A DNA stretch of 17,274 bases from Caryophanon sp036309765 (GTDB lineage Bacteria > Bacillota > Bacilli > Bacillales_A > Planococcaceae). Shown here piece after piece: positions 1-7,930 of the stretch. A program made the translations under genes and the position numbers. Numbering within the stretch: the stretch's first letter is position 1; every line of letters starts with the position of its first letter. Below the pieces are notes generated by a model. It had not been told where the DNA came from. It made no database searches and saw only the letters and a list, made by a program, of their open reading frames with translations. The stretch is from contig JAXJTE010000014.1 in NCBI GenBank assembly GCA_036309765.1, positions 1 through 17,274 on the forward strand, read 5' to 3'.

Positions 1-804
1 AAGCAAGAGCAGTCAGATTTAATGGCGATGATTTACGGCACGCACGGTGAAATTCCGAAAGTCGTCATCGCGCCATCAAACGGTGAAGAAGCGTTTTACG
101 ATACAATTCAAGCGTTTAACATCGCAGAAGAATTACAATTACCAGTTATCATTATTACAGACTTACAATTATCACTTGGTAAACAAACGGTTGAGCCATT
201 TGATTACAGCAAAGTCGAAATTCGCCGCGGTAAAATCGTTGACGGCGTAGAAGATGAAGAAACGAAAGAATACTTCAAGCGCTACGAAGTGACAGAAGAC
301 GGCGTATCACCACGTGTGTTACCAGGAACAAAAGGCGGCATTCACCACGTAACAGGTGTTGAGCATGATGAGCAAGGGAAACCATCTGAAGCGACAGGCA
401 ACCGTCGTGCGCAAATGGATAAACGTTTCCGCAAATTAGAGCATTTACGCTTTGATAAGCCAGTGCATGTGAACGCACCACACGATGAAGCAGACGTATT
501 ACTTGTCGGTTTTAACTCAACGCGTGGCACGATTGAAGAGGCGATGACGTCACTTGAAGCGGACGGTTTAAAAGTAAACCACGCGCACGTACGTTTAATT
601 TATCCATTCCCAGCGGAGGAAATGAGCGAATTAGTGAACCGTGCAAAACATGTCGTAGTCGTTGAAAACAACGCAACAGGTCAGTTAGCGAACATGTTAA
701 AAATGAACGTTGGCGGACATGCGAAAATTAAAAACGTGCTGAAGTATGACGGAACGCCGTTTTTACCACGCGAATTAGCAGGTCTTGTAAAGGAGAGCAT
801 CTAA
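1..804 (+). CDS. korA: 2-oxoacid:acceptor oxidoreductase, alpha subunit (C-terminal part, 5' truncated)
   Basis: The frame is open from base 1, so the gene begins upstream of the window; 267 residues are visible, and the family is usually close to 580. The methionines at 22 and 28 are internal, not starts. The product with KorB oxidatively decarboxylates a 2-oxoacid (probably 2-oxoglutarate) to an acyl-CoA and reduces ferredoxin in the cytoplasm. Visible support is the KorA/PFOR-type central region (GEIPKVVIAPSNGEEAF), the conserved TGVEHDEQG stretch and a C-terminal transketolase-like domain with LIYPFPAEEM and VVVVENNATGQL. The stop codon is one base from the korB start, and the korB ribosome binding site lies inside the end of this gene, so the two are co-transcribed. 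Codons favour forms such as GGT, CGT and TTA, suggesting strong expression. Substrate assignment is inference; the family assignment is firm. Confidence 0.93.
   Translation, partial: KQEQSDLMAMIYGTHGEIPKVVIAPSNGEEAFYDTIQAFNIAEELQLPVIIITDLQLSLGKQTVEPFDYSKVEIRRGKIVDGVEDEETKEYFKRYEVTEDGVSPRVLPGTKGGIHHVTGVEHDEQGKPSEATGNRRAQMDKRFRKLEHLRFDKPVHVNAPHDEADVLLVGFNSTRGTIEEAMTSLEADGLKVNHAHVRLIYPFPAEEMSELVNRAKHVVVVENNATGQLANMLKMNVGGHAKIKNVLKYDGTPFLPRELAGLVKESI
789..795 (+). promoter_or_regulatory. Ribosome binding site of korB inside korA
   Basis: AAAGGAG sits in the last codons of korA, about 10 bases before the korB ATG at 806. The overlap ties translation of the two subunits together, as expected for a stoichiometric complex. 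Confidence 0.8.
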
Positions 805-805
805 T

Positions 806-1672
806 ATGGCAACATTTAAAGATTTTCGTAACGCAATTAAACCGAACTGGTGCCCAGGCTGTGGTGACTTCTCTGTACAAGCGGCAATTCAGCGTGCAGC
901 AGCGAATGTTGGCTACGAGCCAAGCGAGCTAGCGGTTATTTCAGGGATCGGCTGTTCAGGTCGTATTTCAGGCTATATTAACTCTTACGGCTTCCACGGT
1001 ATTCACGGTCGTGCATTACCGATTGCACAAGGCTTAAAAATGGCAAACAAAGATTTAAAAGTTATCGCTTCAGGCGGTGACGGTGACGGTTTTGCGATCG
1101 GTATGGGTCATACAATCCATGCGATCCGTCGTAACATCGACATCACATACGTTGTCATGGATAACCAAATTTATGGCTTAACGAAAGGGCAAACATCACC
1201 TCGTTCAGCAGCGGGCTTCATTACGAAGTCAACGCCAGGCGGAGCAATTGAGCCATCGTTAAAGCCACTTGAAGTTGCGTTAACAGCAGGTGCTACATTT
1301 GTCGCACAAGGCTTCTCAACAGACATTAAAGAACTAACGGCTTTAATCGAAGCTGGTCTGAACCATAAAGGCTTCTCATTCATTAACGTATTCTCACCAT
1401 GTGTAACGTATAACAAAATTAATACGTATGACTGGTTTAAAGAAAACTTAACGAAGCTAGCAGACATCGAAGGTTATGACCCACATAACCGCGAGATGGC
1501 GATGCAAACAGCGATGCAGCATGAAGGCTTAGTAACAGGCATCATTTACCACGACACAGAAACGACGTCGTACCAAGAAAAAATTCAAGGCTACTCGGAG
1601 CTTCCATTAACGGATATCGACATTTCGTTACAGGAAGATCAATTCGAAGCACTTGTAAATGAGTTTATGTAA
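806..1672 (+). CDS. korB: 2-oxoacid:ferredoxin oxidoreductase, beta subunit
   Basis: A complete 288-residue subunit, the usual size for the family. It binds thiamine diphosphate and, with KorA, forms the catalytic site. Residues 16-20 are CPGCG. The TPP/Mg motif starts GDGDG at 91-95 and continues through the conserved asparagine at 120 and the IYGLTKGQTSP stretch. Cysteines 16, 19, 50 (GIGCSGR) and 199 (FSPCVTYN) are placed as expected for the four ligands of the [4Fe-4S] cluster carried by this type of beta subunit, so the enzyme looks intact. ATG at 806 has a good ribosome binding site. A terminator follows directly, so korAB ends this transcript. Korarchaeal or pyruvate-type relatives are possible in principle, but the pairing with a KorA-type alpha subunit favours a 2-oxoglutarate-type enzyme. 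Confidence 0.95.
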   Translation: MATFKDFRNAIKPNWCPGCGDFSVQAAIQRAAANVGYEPSELAVISGIGCSGRISGYINSYGFHGIHGRALPIAQGLKMANKDLKVIASGGDGDGFAIGMGHTIHAIRRNIDITYVVMDNQIYGLTKGQTSPRSAAGFITKSTPGGAIEPSLKPLEVALTAGATFVAQGFSTDIKELTALIEAGLNHKGFSFINVFSPCVTYNKINTYDWFKENLTKLADIEGYDPHNREMAMQTAMQHEGLVTGIIYHDTETTSYQEKIQGYSELPLTDIDISLQEDQFEALVNEFM

Positions 1673-1678
1673 AGAACG

Positions 1679-1706
1679 AGCGTAGGCATATGCCTGCGCT
1701 TTTTTT
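1679..1706 (+). terminator. Intrinsic terminator after korB
   Basis: Arms AGCGTAGGCA (1679-1688) and TGCCTGCGCT (1691-1700) pair over about nine base pairs with one T-G wobble around a small ATAT loop, followed by a run of T to 1706. It lies seven bases after the korB stop. Confidence 0.9.
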
Positions 1707-1739
1707 GTATGGTACAGTAAAAGAAAAGGGGGAATTCAA

Positions 1740-3041
1740 ATGACACAAACGGCAACAGCACATACAGAATCGGAACTTCAAGCAATCATTTACCAAGGCA
1801 TGCGTCAGTTTATACCGACCTTTCATATTCGTTACAAAGGGGCAATAGCGAATTTAGATGCGGCATTAACACGTGCGATGGAGCGTGCCATTGCAAAGGA
1901 CGACTACATCGCAGGGACGATTCAGCGTCACGGCTATTCGTATGAAGGCTATGACCGAGACGTGGACATTACGATTTCTTTAACGTACAATACGACAGCG
2001 CAGCAGGAGCAATTCGTGCAGCAAGAAGTACGACGCATCGTCTCAAGTATTACGACGCGCGATATGCAAGACGTTGAAAAGGTGCAGGCGATTAACGAGT
2101 GGCTCGTGTTACATACGTCTTACTCAAAACAGACGAACGGCAACCCGCACGCGGCACATACGATTTTCACCGAGCATAAAGGGGTGTGCCAAGGCTATGC
2201 GATGGCAGCATACGCGATGATGAGACAAGCGGGGCTTCGTGCACATTACGTAACGGGCGTTATTTTAAAAAACAACGAGCCGCACGCATGGAATCTCGTA
2301 CAAGTAAACGGCGAGTGGTATCATTTAGATGTGACGTGGAATGACCCGCGCTTTACAGACGATATACAAATAGATGATTTTATTTCGTATGAATATTTTT
2401 TACAATCAGAAGCCGCGATGCGCAAAACGCGGACCATTCACGATAAAGGACAGCCGCGTGCGACGAGCGAGCGCTTTCAAGTGATGCGCGACATTCCGTC
2501 TACACTGCTACGCATGAACGGTACGCTCTATAGCCTTTGCCCGAGCTACGCAAACGGCAAGCTATATGCGGTGAAAGATGATGCGGTTGTATGCATCGAT
2601 TTAATGGCGAATGTGCCGCGTATTGAACAACTGATCTCTATGCAAGCACTCGGCATCGTAGCAACGACGACGCACGTATATGTCATTGATGGAAAGCGTG
2701 GTAATATGGTCAGTGCCATCGACATCGCGACGAAGCAAGTGAAGCCACTTCAAACAGCAGCAGTTACAAAATTGCGTGTTGAAAACGGTGTGGTCGTTGG
2801 TTATGCGAACAAACGCGTCGTATGGAAGCAGGCGATAGCGCAAGTACAGACCGCAACAAAAGTAGTGGATAGCAAAAGTGGTGCTGTGTTACGTGAGCAG
2901 CCAACGAAGGACAGTCGCACGCTCGCTGTATTGCCGCAGCATACCGTCGTTCACGTACATGAGGAGCAAGGCGAATGGGTGCGTGTACGTGTGAACGGGA
3001 TTGAAGGCTACATGTTGCAAAATAAATTGCGTACGTCATGA
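1740..3041 (+). CDS. Transglutaminase-fold protein with beta-rich middle region and C-terminal SH3b domain
   Basis: 433 residues; a GGGGGA-type ribosome binding site precedes ATG 1740. Residues about 95-205 are a transglutaminase-like cysteine peptidase/amidase domain. The catalytic triad is visible: Cys150 in GVCQGYAM, His182 in EPHAWNLV and Asp197 in YHLDVTWND. Residues about 255-365 are beta-rich, with repeated short units (GKLYAVKDDAVVCIDL and THVYVIDGKRGNMVSAIDI) resembling propeller blades. Residues about 373-430 look like a bacterial SH3b domain (GAVLREQP, GEWVRVRVNGIEGYM), a fold that often binds cell-wall peptides. No hydrophobic signal peptide or membrane helix is seen at the N terminus, which starts MTQTATAHTESELQ; this is odd for a protein with SH3b. 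The substrate is unknown. It may act on wall or spore-like material after release, or on a cytoplasmic protein. It probably forms an operon with the next small gene. Confidence 0.88.
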   Translation: MTQTATAHTESELQAIIYQGMRQFIPTFHIRYKGAIANLDAALTRAMERAIAKDDYIAGTIQRHGYSYEGYDRDVDITISLTYNTTAQQEQFVQQEVRRIVSSITTRDMQDVEKVQAINEWLVLHTSYSKQTNGNPHAAHTIFTEHKGVCQGYAMAAYAMMRQAGLRAHYVTGVILKNNEPHAWNLVQVNGEWYHLDVTWNDPRFTDDIQIDDFISYEYFLQSEAAMRKTRTIHDKGQPRATSERFQVMRDIPSTLLRMNGTLYSLCPSYANGKLYAVKDDAVVCIDLMANVPRIEQLISMQALGIVATTTHVYVIDGKRGNMVSAIDIATKQVKPLQTAAVTKLRVENGVVVGYANKRVVWKQAIAQVQTATKVVDSKSGAVLREQPTKDSRTLAVLPQHTVVHVHEEQGEWVRVRVNGIEGYMLQNKLRTS

Positions 3042-3050
3042 GGTGACAAT

Positions 3051-3392
3051 ATGGATATCATTGATTTTTTACAACATAAAAATATACGCGACGAAGCACA
3101 GTTTATGAAGCTATTTACGAAAGCGCATAGCTTGGACGAGCGGCTCGACGCACTCATCGCAAGTCAGCGCGTGCAGCTTGACGACCATCCGCGATTTTTA
3201 GCATTTTTAGCGTATTTACAAATGGAGCAAATTGAACCGAAGACGCTGTTTTACGACGTCATTCATTTGCCGAAATTTCAGTTTGAGGCGACGTATGCGA
3301 TGAACTGGGCGCAAGTCGTGAAGCTAAGTGTGACGTTTTTGGCGATTTTGCGTGAAAACGACCGCGAAAGCTATGAACAATTTAGCTCGTAG
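3051..3392 (+). CDS. Hypothetical protein, small, alpha-helical
   Basis: I do not recognise this family. The 113-residue product is predicted soluble, with charged N-terminal helices (residues 1-45, rich in D, E, K and R) and a more hydrophobic middle and C-terminal part with many F, L, Y and W residues (for example HPRFLAFLAYLQMEQ). There is no signal peptide, no cysteine and no obvious catalytic motif. The start is supported by GAGGTGA at 3040-3046, which overlaps the stop of the transglutaminase gene; only nine bases separate the two genes, so they are very likely co-transcribed and may work together. The -35 box of the miaB promoter starts two bases after the stop codon. Reading frame, ribosome binding site and codon use similar to the neighbour argue that it is a real gene. 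Confidence 0.75.
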   Translation: MDIIDFLQHKNIRDEAQFMKLFTKAHSLDERLDALIASQRVQLDDHPRFLAFLAYLQMEQIEPKTLFYDVIHLPKFQFEATYAMNWAQVVKLSVTFLAILRENDRESYEQFSS

Positions 3393-3393
3393 C

Positions 3394-3423
3394 TTGTCAC
3401 GCGTGAGGCAAGTTCGCTATAAT
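3394..3423 (+). promoter_or_regulatory. Sigma-A-type promoter of miaB
   Basis: TTGTCA (3394-3399), an 18-base spacer and a perfect TATAAT (3418-3423). Transcription would begin near 3430, before the miaB ribosome binding site at 3445-3451. It also argues against a TTG start at 3426. Confidence 0.78.
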
Positions 3424-3461
3424 GATTGAATGCACTGCAAGGAGAAAGGAGCTATCGTCGG

Positions 3462-4988
3462 ATGAATGAAGAACAACGACTAGCTAGTCAACAAATTACT
3501 GCACCAAAAAAAGAGGAAAAAGATTATAGTAGCTACTTTGAGAAAGTATTTACTGCACCGTCATTAAAGGACGCGAAAAAGCGCGGTAAAGAGGATATTA
3601 ATTACCATAAAGACTTTACGATTGATGAAGCGTTTTTAAATATGGGGGTCGGTCGTAAGTTTTATATTCGCACGTACGGCTGTCAAATGAACGAGCACGA
3701 CACAGAGGTCATGGCGGGGATTTTCCAAGCGCTTGGCTATGAATCAACGAACGTCATTGAAGAAGCGGACGTCGTGTTACTAAATACATGTGCCATTCGT
3801 GAAAATGCAGAAAACAAAGTGTTTGGAGAACTTGGTTTCTTGCTAAAATATAAGCGTAAAAACCCAGATATGTTAATTGGCGTATGTGGCTGTATGTCGC
3901 AAGAAGAAGCGGTTGTAAACAAGATTTTAAAGCAGTACCAACACGTTGATATGGTATTTGGTACGCACAACATTCACCGCCTGCCAAACATTTTAAAAGA
4001 CGCGTACTTATCAAAAGAGATGGTCGTAGAAGTTTGGTCAAAAGAAGGCGACGTGATTGAGAGCTTACCGAAAAAACGTCTTGGCTCAATTAAAGCGTGG
4101 GTAAACATTATGTACGGCTGCGACAAATTTTGCACGTACTGCATCGTACCGTACACACGCGGTAAGGAGCGCTCACGCCGACCGGAAGAAATCATTCAAG
4201 AAGTACGCGAGCTAGCAGCACAAGGGTATAAAGAAATTATGCTGCTTGGGCAAAACGTTAACGCATACGGTAAAGACTTTGATGATATTGAATACCGCTT
4301 AGGCAACTTAATGGACGAGCTGCGCACAATCGATATTCCGCGCATTCGCTTTACGACGAGCCACCCGCGCGACTTTGACGACCACTTAATCGAAGTACTC
4401 GCAAAAGGCGGCAATTTAGTCGAACACATTCACTTACCAGTACAATCTGGCTCAAACGATATTTTAAAAATTATGGCGCGTAAATACACACGCGAGCATT
4501 TTTTAACGTTAGTTGATAAAATTAAAGCAGCGATGCCAAACGTGACGCTGACGACTGATATTATCGTCGGCTACCCAAACGAGACAGAAGAACAGTTTGA
4601 GGAGACGATTAGCTTATACCGTCAAGTTGGCTTTGATATGGCGTTTACGTACATTTATTCACCGCGCGAAGGCACACCTGCTGCGAAAATGGCCGATAAC
4701 GTATCGGATGACGAGAAAAAGCGTCGTCTGCACCGTTTAAACGATGTCGTAGCAGAGTATTCGGGTGCGGCGCTGAAAAAGCTTGAAGGAACCGTTGTCG
4801 AAGTGCTTGTCGAAGGTAGCAGTAAGCGCCGCGATGACGTATTAGCAGGCTATACGCGCAGCAACCGCCTTGTGAACTTCGAGTCAGACGTAGCGCCAGA
4901 CGAACTTGTCGGACAGCTTGTGAACGTGCGCATCGTGGAAGCAAAAACACACTCGTTATTAGGGGAGTTTGTGGAAGTAGTGAAATAA
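3462..4988 (+). CDS. miaB: tRNA-2-methylthio-N6-dimethylallyladenosine synthase
   Basis: 508 residues, close to the 509 of B. subtilis MiaB (YmcB), whose N terminus is also MNE-type. MiaB is a radical-SAM methylthiotransferase that converts i6A37 to ms2i6A37 in tRNAs reading UNN codons. The N-terminal UPF0004 domain has the auxiliary-cluster cysteines at 74 (TYGCQMN), 110 (LLNTCAIRE) and 144 (VCGCMSQ). The radical-SAM cluster motif is CDKFCTYC at 220-227. The C-terminal TRAM domain is at about 440-508. All six ligands are present, so it should be active. The frame is open further upstream to a TTG at 3426, but AAAGGAG at 3445-3451 is placed for ATG 3462, and the promoter predicts a transcript starting after 3426. 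The first 55 residues are a charged extension also found in Bacillus homologues. ricA follows within 15 bases and is probably co-transcribed. Confidence 0.97.
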   Translation: MNEEQRLASQQITAPKKEEKDYSSYFEKVFTAPSLKDAKKRGKEDINYHKDFTIDEAFLNMGVGRKFYIRTYGCQMNEHDTEVMAGIFQALGYESTNVIEEADVVLLNTCAIRENAENKVFGELGFLLKYKRKNPDMLIGVCGCMSQEEAVVNKILKQYQHVDMVFGTHNIHRLPNILKDAYLSKEMVVEVWSKEGDVIESLPKKRLGSIKAWVNIMYGCDKFCTYCIVPYTRGKERSRRPEEIIQEVRELAAQGYKEIMLLGQNVNAYGKDFDDIEYRLGNLMDELRTIDIPRIRFTTSHPRDFDDHLIEVLAKGGNLVEHIHLPVQSGSNDILKIMARKYTREHFLTLVDKIKAAMPNVTLTTDIIVGYPNETEEQFEETISLYRQVGFDMAFTYIYSPREGTPAAKMADNVSDDEKKRRLHRLNDVVAEYSGAALKKLEGTVVEVLVEGSSKRRDDVLAGYTRSNRLVNFESDVAPDELVGQLVNVRIVEAKTHSLLGEFVEVVK

Positions 4989-5003
4989 GAAGGGGTGGAT
5001 GAG

Positions 5004-5438
5004 ATGTCGACGTATTATACGAAAGACCAAATTATCGAAAAAGCAAAAGAGCTAGCCCACATGATTGCCAATACAGAAGAAGTCGCGTTTTTTAAACAGG
5101 CGGAAGCACAAATTAATGAAAATCAATTTGTGCGCGAAAAAATTGCATCAATGAAAACACTACAAAAGCAAGCGGTCAATTTCCAACACTTAGGGAAAGA
5201 GCAAGCGTTTATGAAAATGGAGCAAAAGATTGAGCAAATTGAAACGGAGATTGACGACATGCCGATTGTGCAGCAGTTTAAGCAATCGCAAGTGGACGTT
5301 AATCACATTTTACAGCTCGTTTCAAACAGCATTGCTAATAACGTAACGAACGAAATTATTGAATCAACAGGAGGCGACTTACTGCGCGGCGAAACAGGTG
5401 CAAAAGTGGTACATTCTGCTGGCAATAGCTGTTCGTAA
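5004..5438 (+). CDS. ricA: RicA (YmcA), RNase Y/RNA-processing regulator of the YlbF/YmcA family
   Basis: 144 residues, alpha-helical. It matches B. subtilis YmcA along its length, with shared stretches such as TEEVAFFKQAEAQINEN, LQKQAV and TNEIIESTGGDLL and the NSCS-type tail. RicA forms a complex with RicF (YlbF) and RicT (YaaT) that carries [4Fe-4S] clusters and affects RNase Y-dependent mRNA processing, biofilm formation, competence and sporulation in B. subtilis. The cysteine near the C terminus (NSCS) fits a cluster-ligand role. The frame opens at GTG 4995, but that codon lies inside the ribosome binding site AAGAAGGGG (4987-4995); ATG 5004, eight bases downstream, gives the MSTYYTKDQ N terminus that aligns with the family. 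It follows miaB closely and is ended by a terminator. Partners RicF and RicT are not in the window. Confidence 0.94.
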   Translation: MSTYYTKDQIIEKAKELAHMIANTEEVAFFKQAEAQINENQFVREKIASMKTLQKQAVNFQHLGKEQAFMKMEQKIEQIETEIDDMPIVQQFKQSQVDVNHILQLVSNSIANNVTNEIIESTGGDLLRGETGAKVVHSAGNSCS

Positions 5439-5444
5439 ATAATG

Positions 5445-5487
5445 GTCATCTACACACATACAATTGTGCTGTAGATGGCTTTTTTTT
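5445..5487 (+). terminator. Intrinsic terminator after ricA
   Basis: GTCATCTACA (5445-5454) pairs with TGTAGATGGC (5470-5479), ten pairs with one wobble, then eight T (5480-5487). The 15-base loop contains further CACA/TGTG complementarity. It ends the miaB-ricA unit. Confidence 0.92.
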
Positions 5488-5543
5488 GTGCGTTCGCAGT
5501 AGGAAATCATCACCGTTTAGTAAAATCGGTGTACTTAATGCGG

Positions 5544-5572
5544 TTGAATGATATGAAAAGTGGGAACATAAG
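5544..5572 (+). promoter_or_regulatory. Possible promoter of the EAL-domain gene
   Basis: TTGAAT (5544-5549) and CATAAG (5567-5572) with a 17-base spacer; each box matches the sigma-A consensus at four of six positions or better. The 120-base gap after the ricA terminator must hold a promoter, since the gene is isolated. This is the best candidate I see, but it is weak, and an alternative sigma factor is possible. Confidence 0.3.
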
Positions 5573-5607
5573 CGGTAACGGATCATGATGATTAGGGAGG
5601 ATGAACG

Positions 5608-7758
5608 ATGACATTAAATGCACATGTTCAGCAAGAAAAAAAGGCACTCATGCAGTGGCTCATGCGTTTAGGAGAACAAATTCAAGATGGGACCGTCATT
5701 TTAGATGCCACGAGTGCTTCTCCCGAAATTTTACATTGCAATGAAGCATTTACAAAGATGATGCACGGCGATGAAGCGGCATTGAAGGAAAAGCAGCTGC
5801 ATCATTTTAACGACGACATCACGCAGCAGGAGCTGTACCAGCGCTTTTATTTTACGCTCGCAACAGGACAACAACAGCAGCTGACCGTCATTACGAAGCG
5901 TGGGGATGATACGACTTTTTGGAATGAAGTAAGCGGTTACCCAATTAGTTCGGCACAAGGAGATGTACTTTTATTTTTTTGCATTTGCCGCGATGTGACG
6001 AGTGCGATTAACGACGGGGTGTTTTCAAATATCGAGAAGGATGTATACGCCTCGATTCATGAGGAGCGCTCGCTGCAATCGACGCTGTATGATGTGTGTG
6101 AGCAAATGCGTTTATTTATGCGACGCCCTGTATATACTGCCATTTGTTTAAAGAAAAATAATCAGTTTTATATTGCAGGCAAAAACGATACGTTCAAGCA
6201 ATGGCAGGAGCGAAATGATGTGACGTTTTTTGCGGGTCCTTACGTGTATGACGAGGAGGAAATGATCGTCAGCAATCGGCTATGGCATCATAATCGTACA
6301 TTATTTCAGGAGCAAGACATTCACTGTGTATGGCAGCAGCGTATTAACAATCAGCAGCAGCGAATGGTCGCGCATTTTTCGGTGTACGTTGATGGTAGCG
6401 TAAGGCTCACGGGACAAGAGCGCATGTACTTACAGCGCGTCACAAACTTACTCAACGTATATTTGCAAGTGCAGCAGCAAAAGGAAGAAATCGAGCGCTT
6501 AGCGTATACCGATTACTACTCGACGCTACCAAATCATAAATATTTCACGACGTCGATGCAAACGATGTATCGTCAGCGAAAAGACGGGCATATCGTCATT
6601 TTAGAAATTAGCGAGTCGCAGCACATTATCGACTTGTACGGGCGAGAAGGCATGAGCCGCTTAATGGAGCAAATGGCAAAGCAAATGCAGCAACTTGTCG
6701 GCGAGCCAATTTTGCTTGCACGCTATGACAATGCGTCGCTCATCGTGTGCAATGACGGGCAGTACGATATGAAAAAGTTAAACGCGCACATTTTAGATAA
6801 TTTAACGAGCGCGGCGTATGAGCTAAAGGAGCATAAAATGTACATTACGCTCAAAGTCGGCGTCAGTAAATATAGCGCCCAGACGCATTGGGAGGAAGCA
6901 ATTCACCATGCGGAAATTGCGTTATCCGATGCGCGTAAAACGACGGGTACGGTCATGCGCATGTATGATGAGTCGCTGAAGCAAAACTTACAAAAAGAAA
7001 TGGATTTATTGACGCATTTGCTTGAGGATTTGCAACAGCGCAAGCTTCAAGTATATTTGCAGCCACAAGTCGATTTACGTACAGGTGAAATTGTGTCGTT
7101 TGAGGCGCTCGCACGATGGCATAGTGAGCTGCTCGGCTTCGTGTCGCCCGTCGAGTTTATTCGCGTCGCTGAAAACGCAGGCAAAATTCATAAGCTCGAC
7201 ATGTACATTTTGCATCTCGTGCTGGAATGGCAAAGCGAGCGCAAACGAAAAGGCTTACCGATGTATCCAGTGTCTGTTAACATTTCAGCAGACCATTTTT
7301 ATTACCCGACGTTCGTCGAGGACTTCACAAAAAAGGTCGATCGCTTCAACATTGAGCATGAGCTAATTAAAGTCGAGGTGACCGAAAGCATTGAGCTAAA
7401 CGATATGCAGCGTGCGAAACATATTATTTCGGAGCTAACGGATCTTGGTTTTGACGTATCGATGGATGATTTCGGCGTAGGGTATTCGTCGCTTAGCTAT
7501 TTGCAGCAGCTGCCGTTTCGTGAAATTAAAATCGACCGCAGCTTCATTAACAACTTAATCGACCAGCGTATGCACGCGGTGATGCGAACGATTGTGCAGC
7601 TGTCGAAGGACTTGTCGCTGCGCTCGGTAGCAGAAGGTATTGAAACGCCAGAGCAGCAGCAAAAAATGCTCGACATCGGTTGTGATATTGGGCAAGGCTA
7701 TTACTTTTACCGACCGATGCCACTGCATGAAATTGATGACATTTTGCATAAACATTAA
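5608..7758 (+). CDS. PAS-GAF-degenerate GGDEF-EAL protein, probable cyclic-di-GMP phosphodiesterase
   Basis: 716 residues; GGGAGG at 5594-5599 supports ATG 5608. A PAS-like domain spans about 20-133 (ending FCICRDVT), a GAF-like region about 148-290, then a short coiled-coil linker (QQQKEEIERLAYTD). The GGDEF domain (about 300-455) is degenerate: the site that should read GGDEF is RYDNASLIV (372-380), so it should not make c-di-GMP but could bind GTP. The EAL domain (about 465-716) is intact: E499-A-L in FEALARW, N558 in VNIS, E590/E593 in EVTES, D620-D621 in DDFGVGYSSL, K641 in IKIDRSF, E676 in AEGIET and Q696. It should hydrolyse c-di-GMP to pGpG. No transmembrane helix is seen, so it is a cytoplasmic sensor-effector; no LOV-type cysteine motif or heme signature was recognised, and the ligand is unknown. 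It stands alone between two terminators, where B. subtilis has cotE. Confidence 0.94.
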   Translation: MTLNAHVQQEKKALMQWLMRLGEQIQDGTVILDATSASPEILHCNEAFTKMMHGDEAALKEKQLHHFNDDITQQELYQRFYFTLATGQQQQLTVITKRGDDTTFWNEVSGYPISSAQGDVLLFFCICRDVTSAINDGVFSNIEKDVYASIHEERSLQSTLYDVCEQMRLFMRRPVYTAICLKKNNQFYIAGKNDTFKQWQERNDVTFFAGPYVYDEEEMIVSNRLWHHNRTLFQEQDIHCVWQQRINNQQQRMVAHFSVYVDGSVRLTGQERMYLQRVTNLLNVYLQVQQQKEEIERLAYTDYYSTLPNHKYFTTSMQTMYRQRKDGHIVILEISESQHIIDLYGREGMSRLMEQMAKQMQQLVGEPILLARYDNASLIVCNDGQYDMKKLNAHILDNLTSAAYELKEHKMYITLKVGVSKYSAQTHWEEAIHHAEIALSDARKTTGTVMRMYDESLKQNLQKEMDLLTHLLEDLQQRKLQVYLQPQVDLRTGEIVSFEALARWHSELLGFVSPVEFIRVAENAGKIHKLDMYILHLVLEWQSERKRKGLPMYPVSVNISADHFYYPTFVEDFTKKVDRFNIEHELIKVEVTESIELNDMQRAKHIISELTDLGFDVSMDDFGVGYSSLSYLQQLPFREIKIDRSFINNLIDQRMHAVMRTIVQLSKDLSLRSVAEGIETPEQQQKMLDIGCDIGQGYYFYRPMPLHEIDDILHKH

Positions 7759-7763
7759 CGACG

Positions 7764-7801
7764 AAATCATTCGAGGCGCACCTGTTTCGAATGATTTTTT
7801 T
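7764..7801 (+). terminator. Intrinsic terminator after the EAL-domain gene
   Basis: Perfect 11-bp stem AAATCATTCGA (7764-7774) with TCGAATGATTT (7787-7797), a 12-base loop, and a T run to 7801. It begins six bases after the stop codon. Confidence 0.92.
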
Positions 7802-7885
7802 CGCTTATATAGGGCAATCGCTTTTACGATACAGACGTTCGCGCTTTTTGCTATAATAAAGAAATGTTTAAAGCTTGTGGATTAG

Positions 7886-7914
7886 TTGACATACTATTCA
7901 GAAGTAATGATAAT
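7886..7914 (+). promoter_or_regulatory. Strong sigma-A-type promoter at mutS
   Basis: A perfect TTGACA (7886-7891), a 17-base spacer and GATAAT (7909-7914, five of six). It is the best promoter match in the window. It would start transcription near 7921, only about ten bases before the mutS ATG at 7931 and overlapping the ribosome binding site GAGTGAGG (7915-7922). An upstream TATAAT at 7852-7857 has no good -35 and may be the alternative that gives a full leader. Confidence 0.6.
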
Positions 7915-7930
7915 GAGTGAGGTTTTATAT

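Noticed and set aside
3426..3461. TTG start for miaB giving 12 extra residues
   Set aside because: It lies at or before the predicted transcription start of the TTGTCA/TATAAT promoter, and the ribosome binding site at 3445-3451 points to ATG 3462.
5510..5530. CACCG...CGGTG inverted repeat upstream of the EAL-domain gene as an operator
   Set aside because: Five-base arms with an AT-rich interior; no second copy and no clear position relative to a promoter.
7022..7366. 114-residue plus-strand frame inside the EAL domain
   Set aside because: Out-of-frame shadow of conserved EAL codons; Ser/Cys-rich product of no known type.
7886..7930. TTG start for mutS giving 15 extra residues
   Set aside because: The TTG is part of a -35 box, has no ribosome binding site, and the extra residues do not match MutS N termini; ATG 7931 does.
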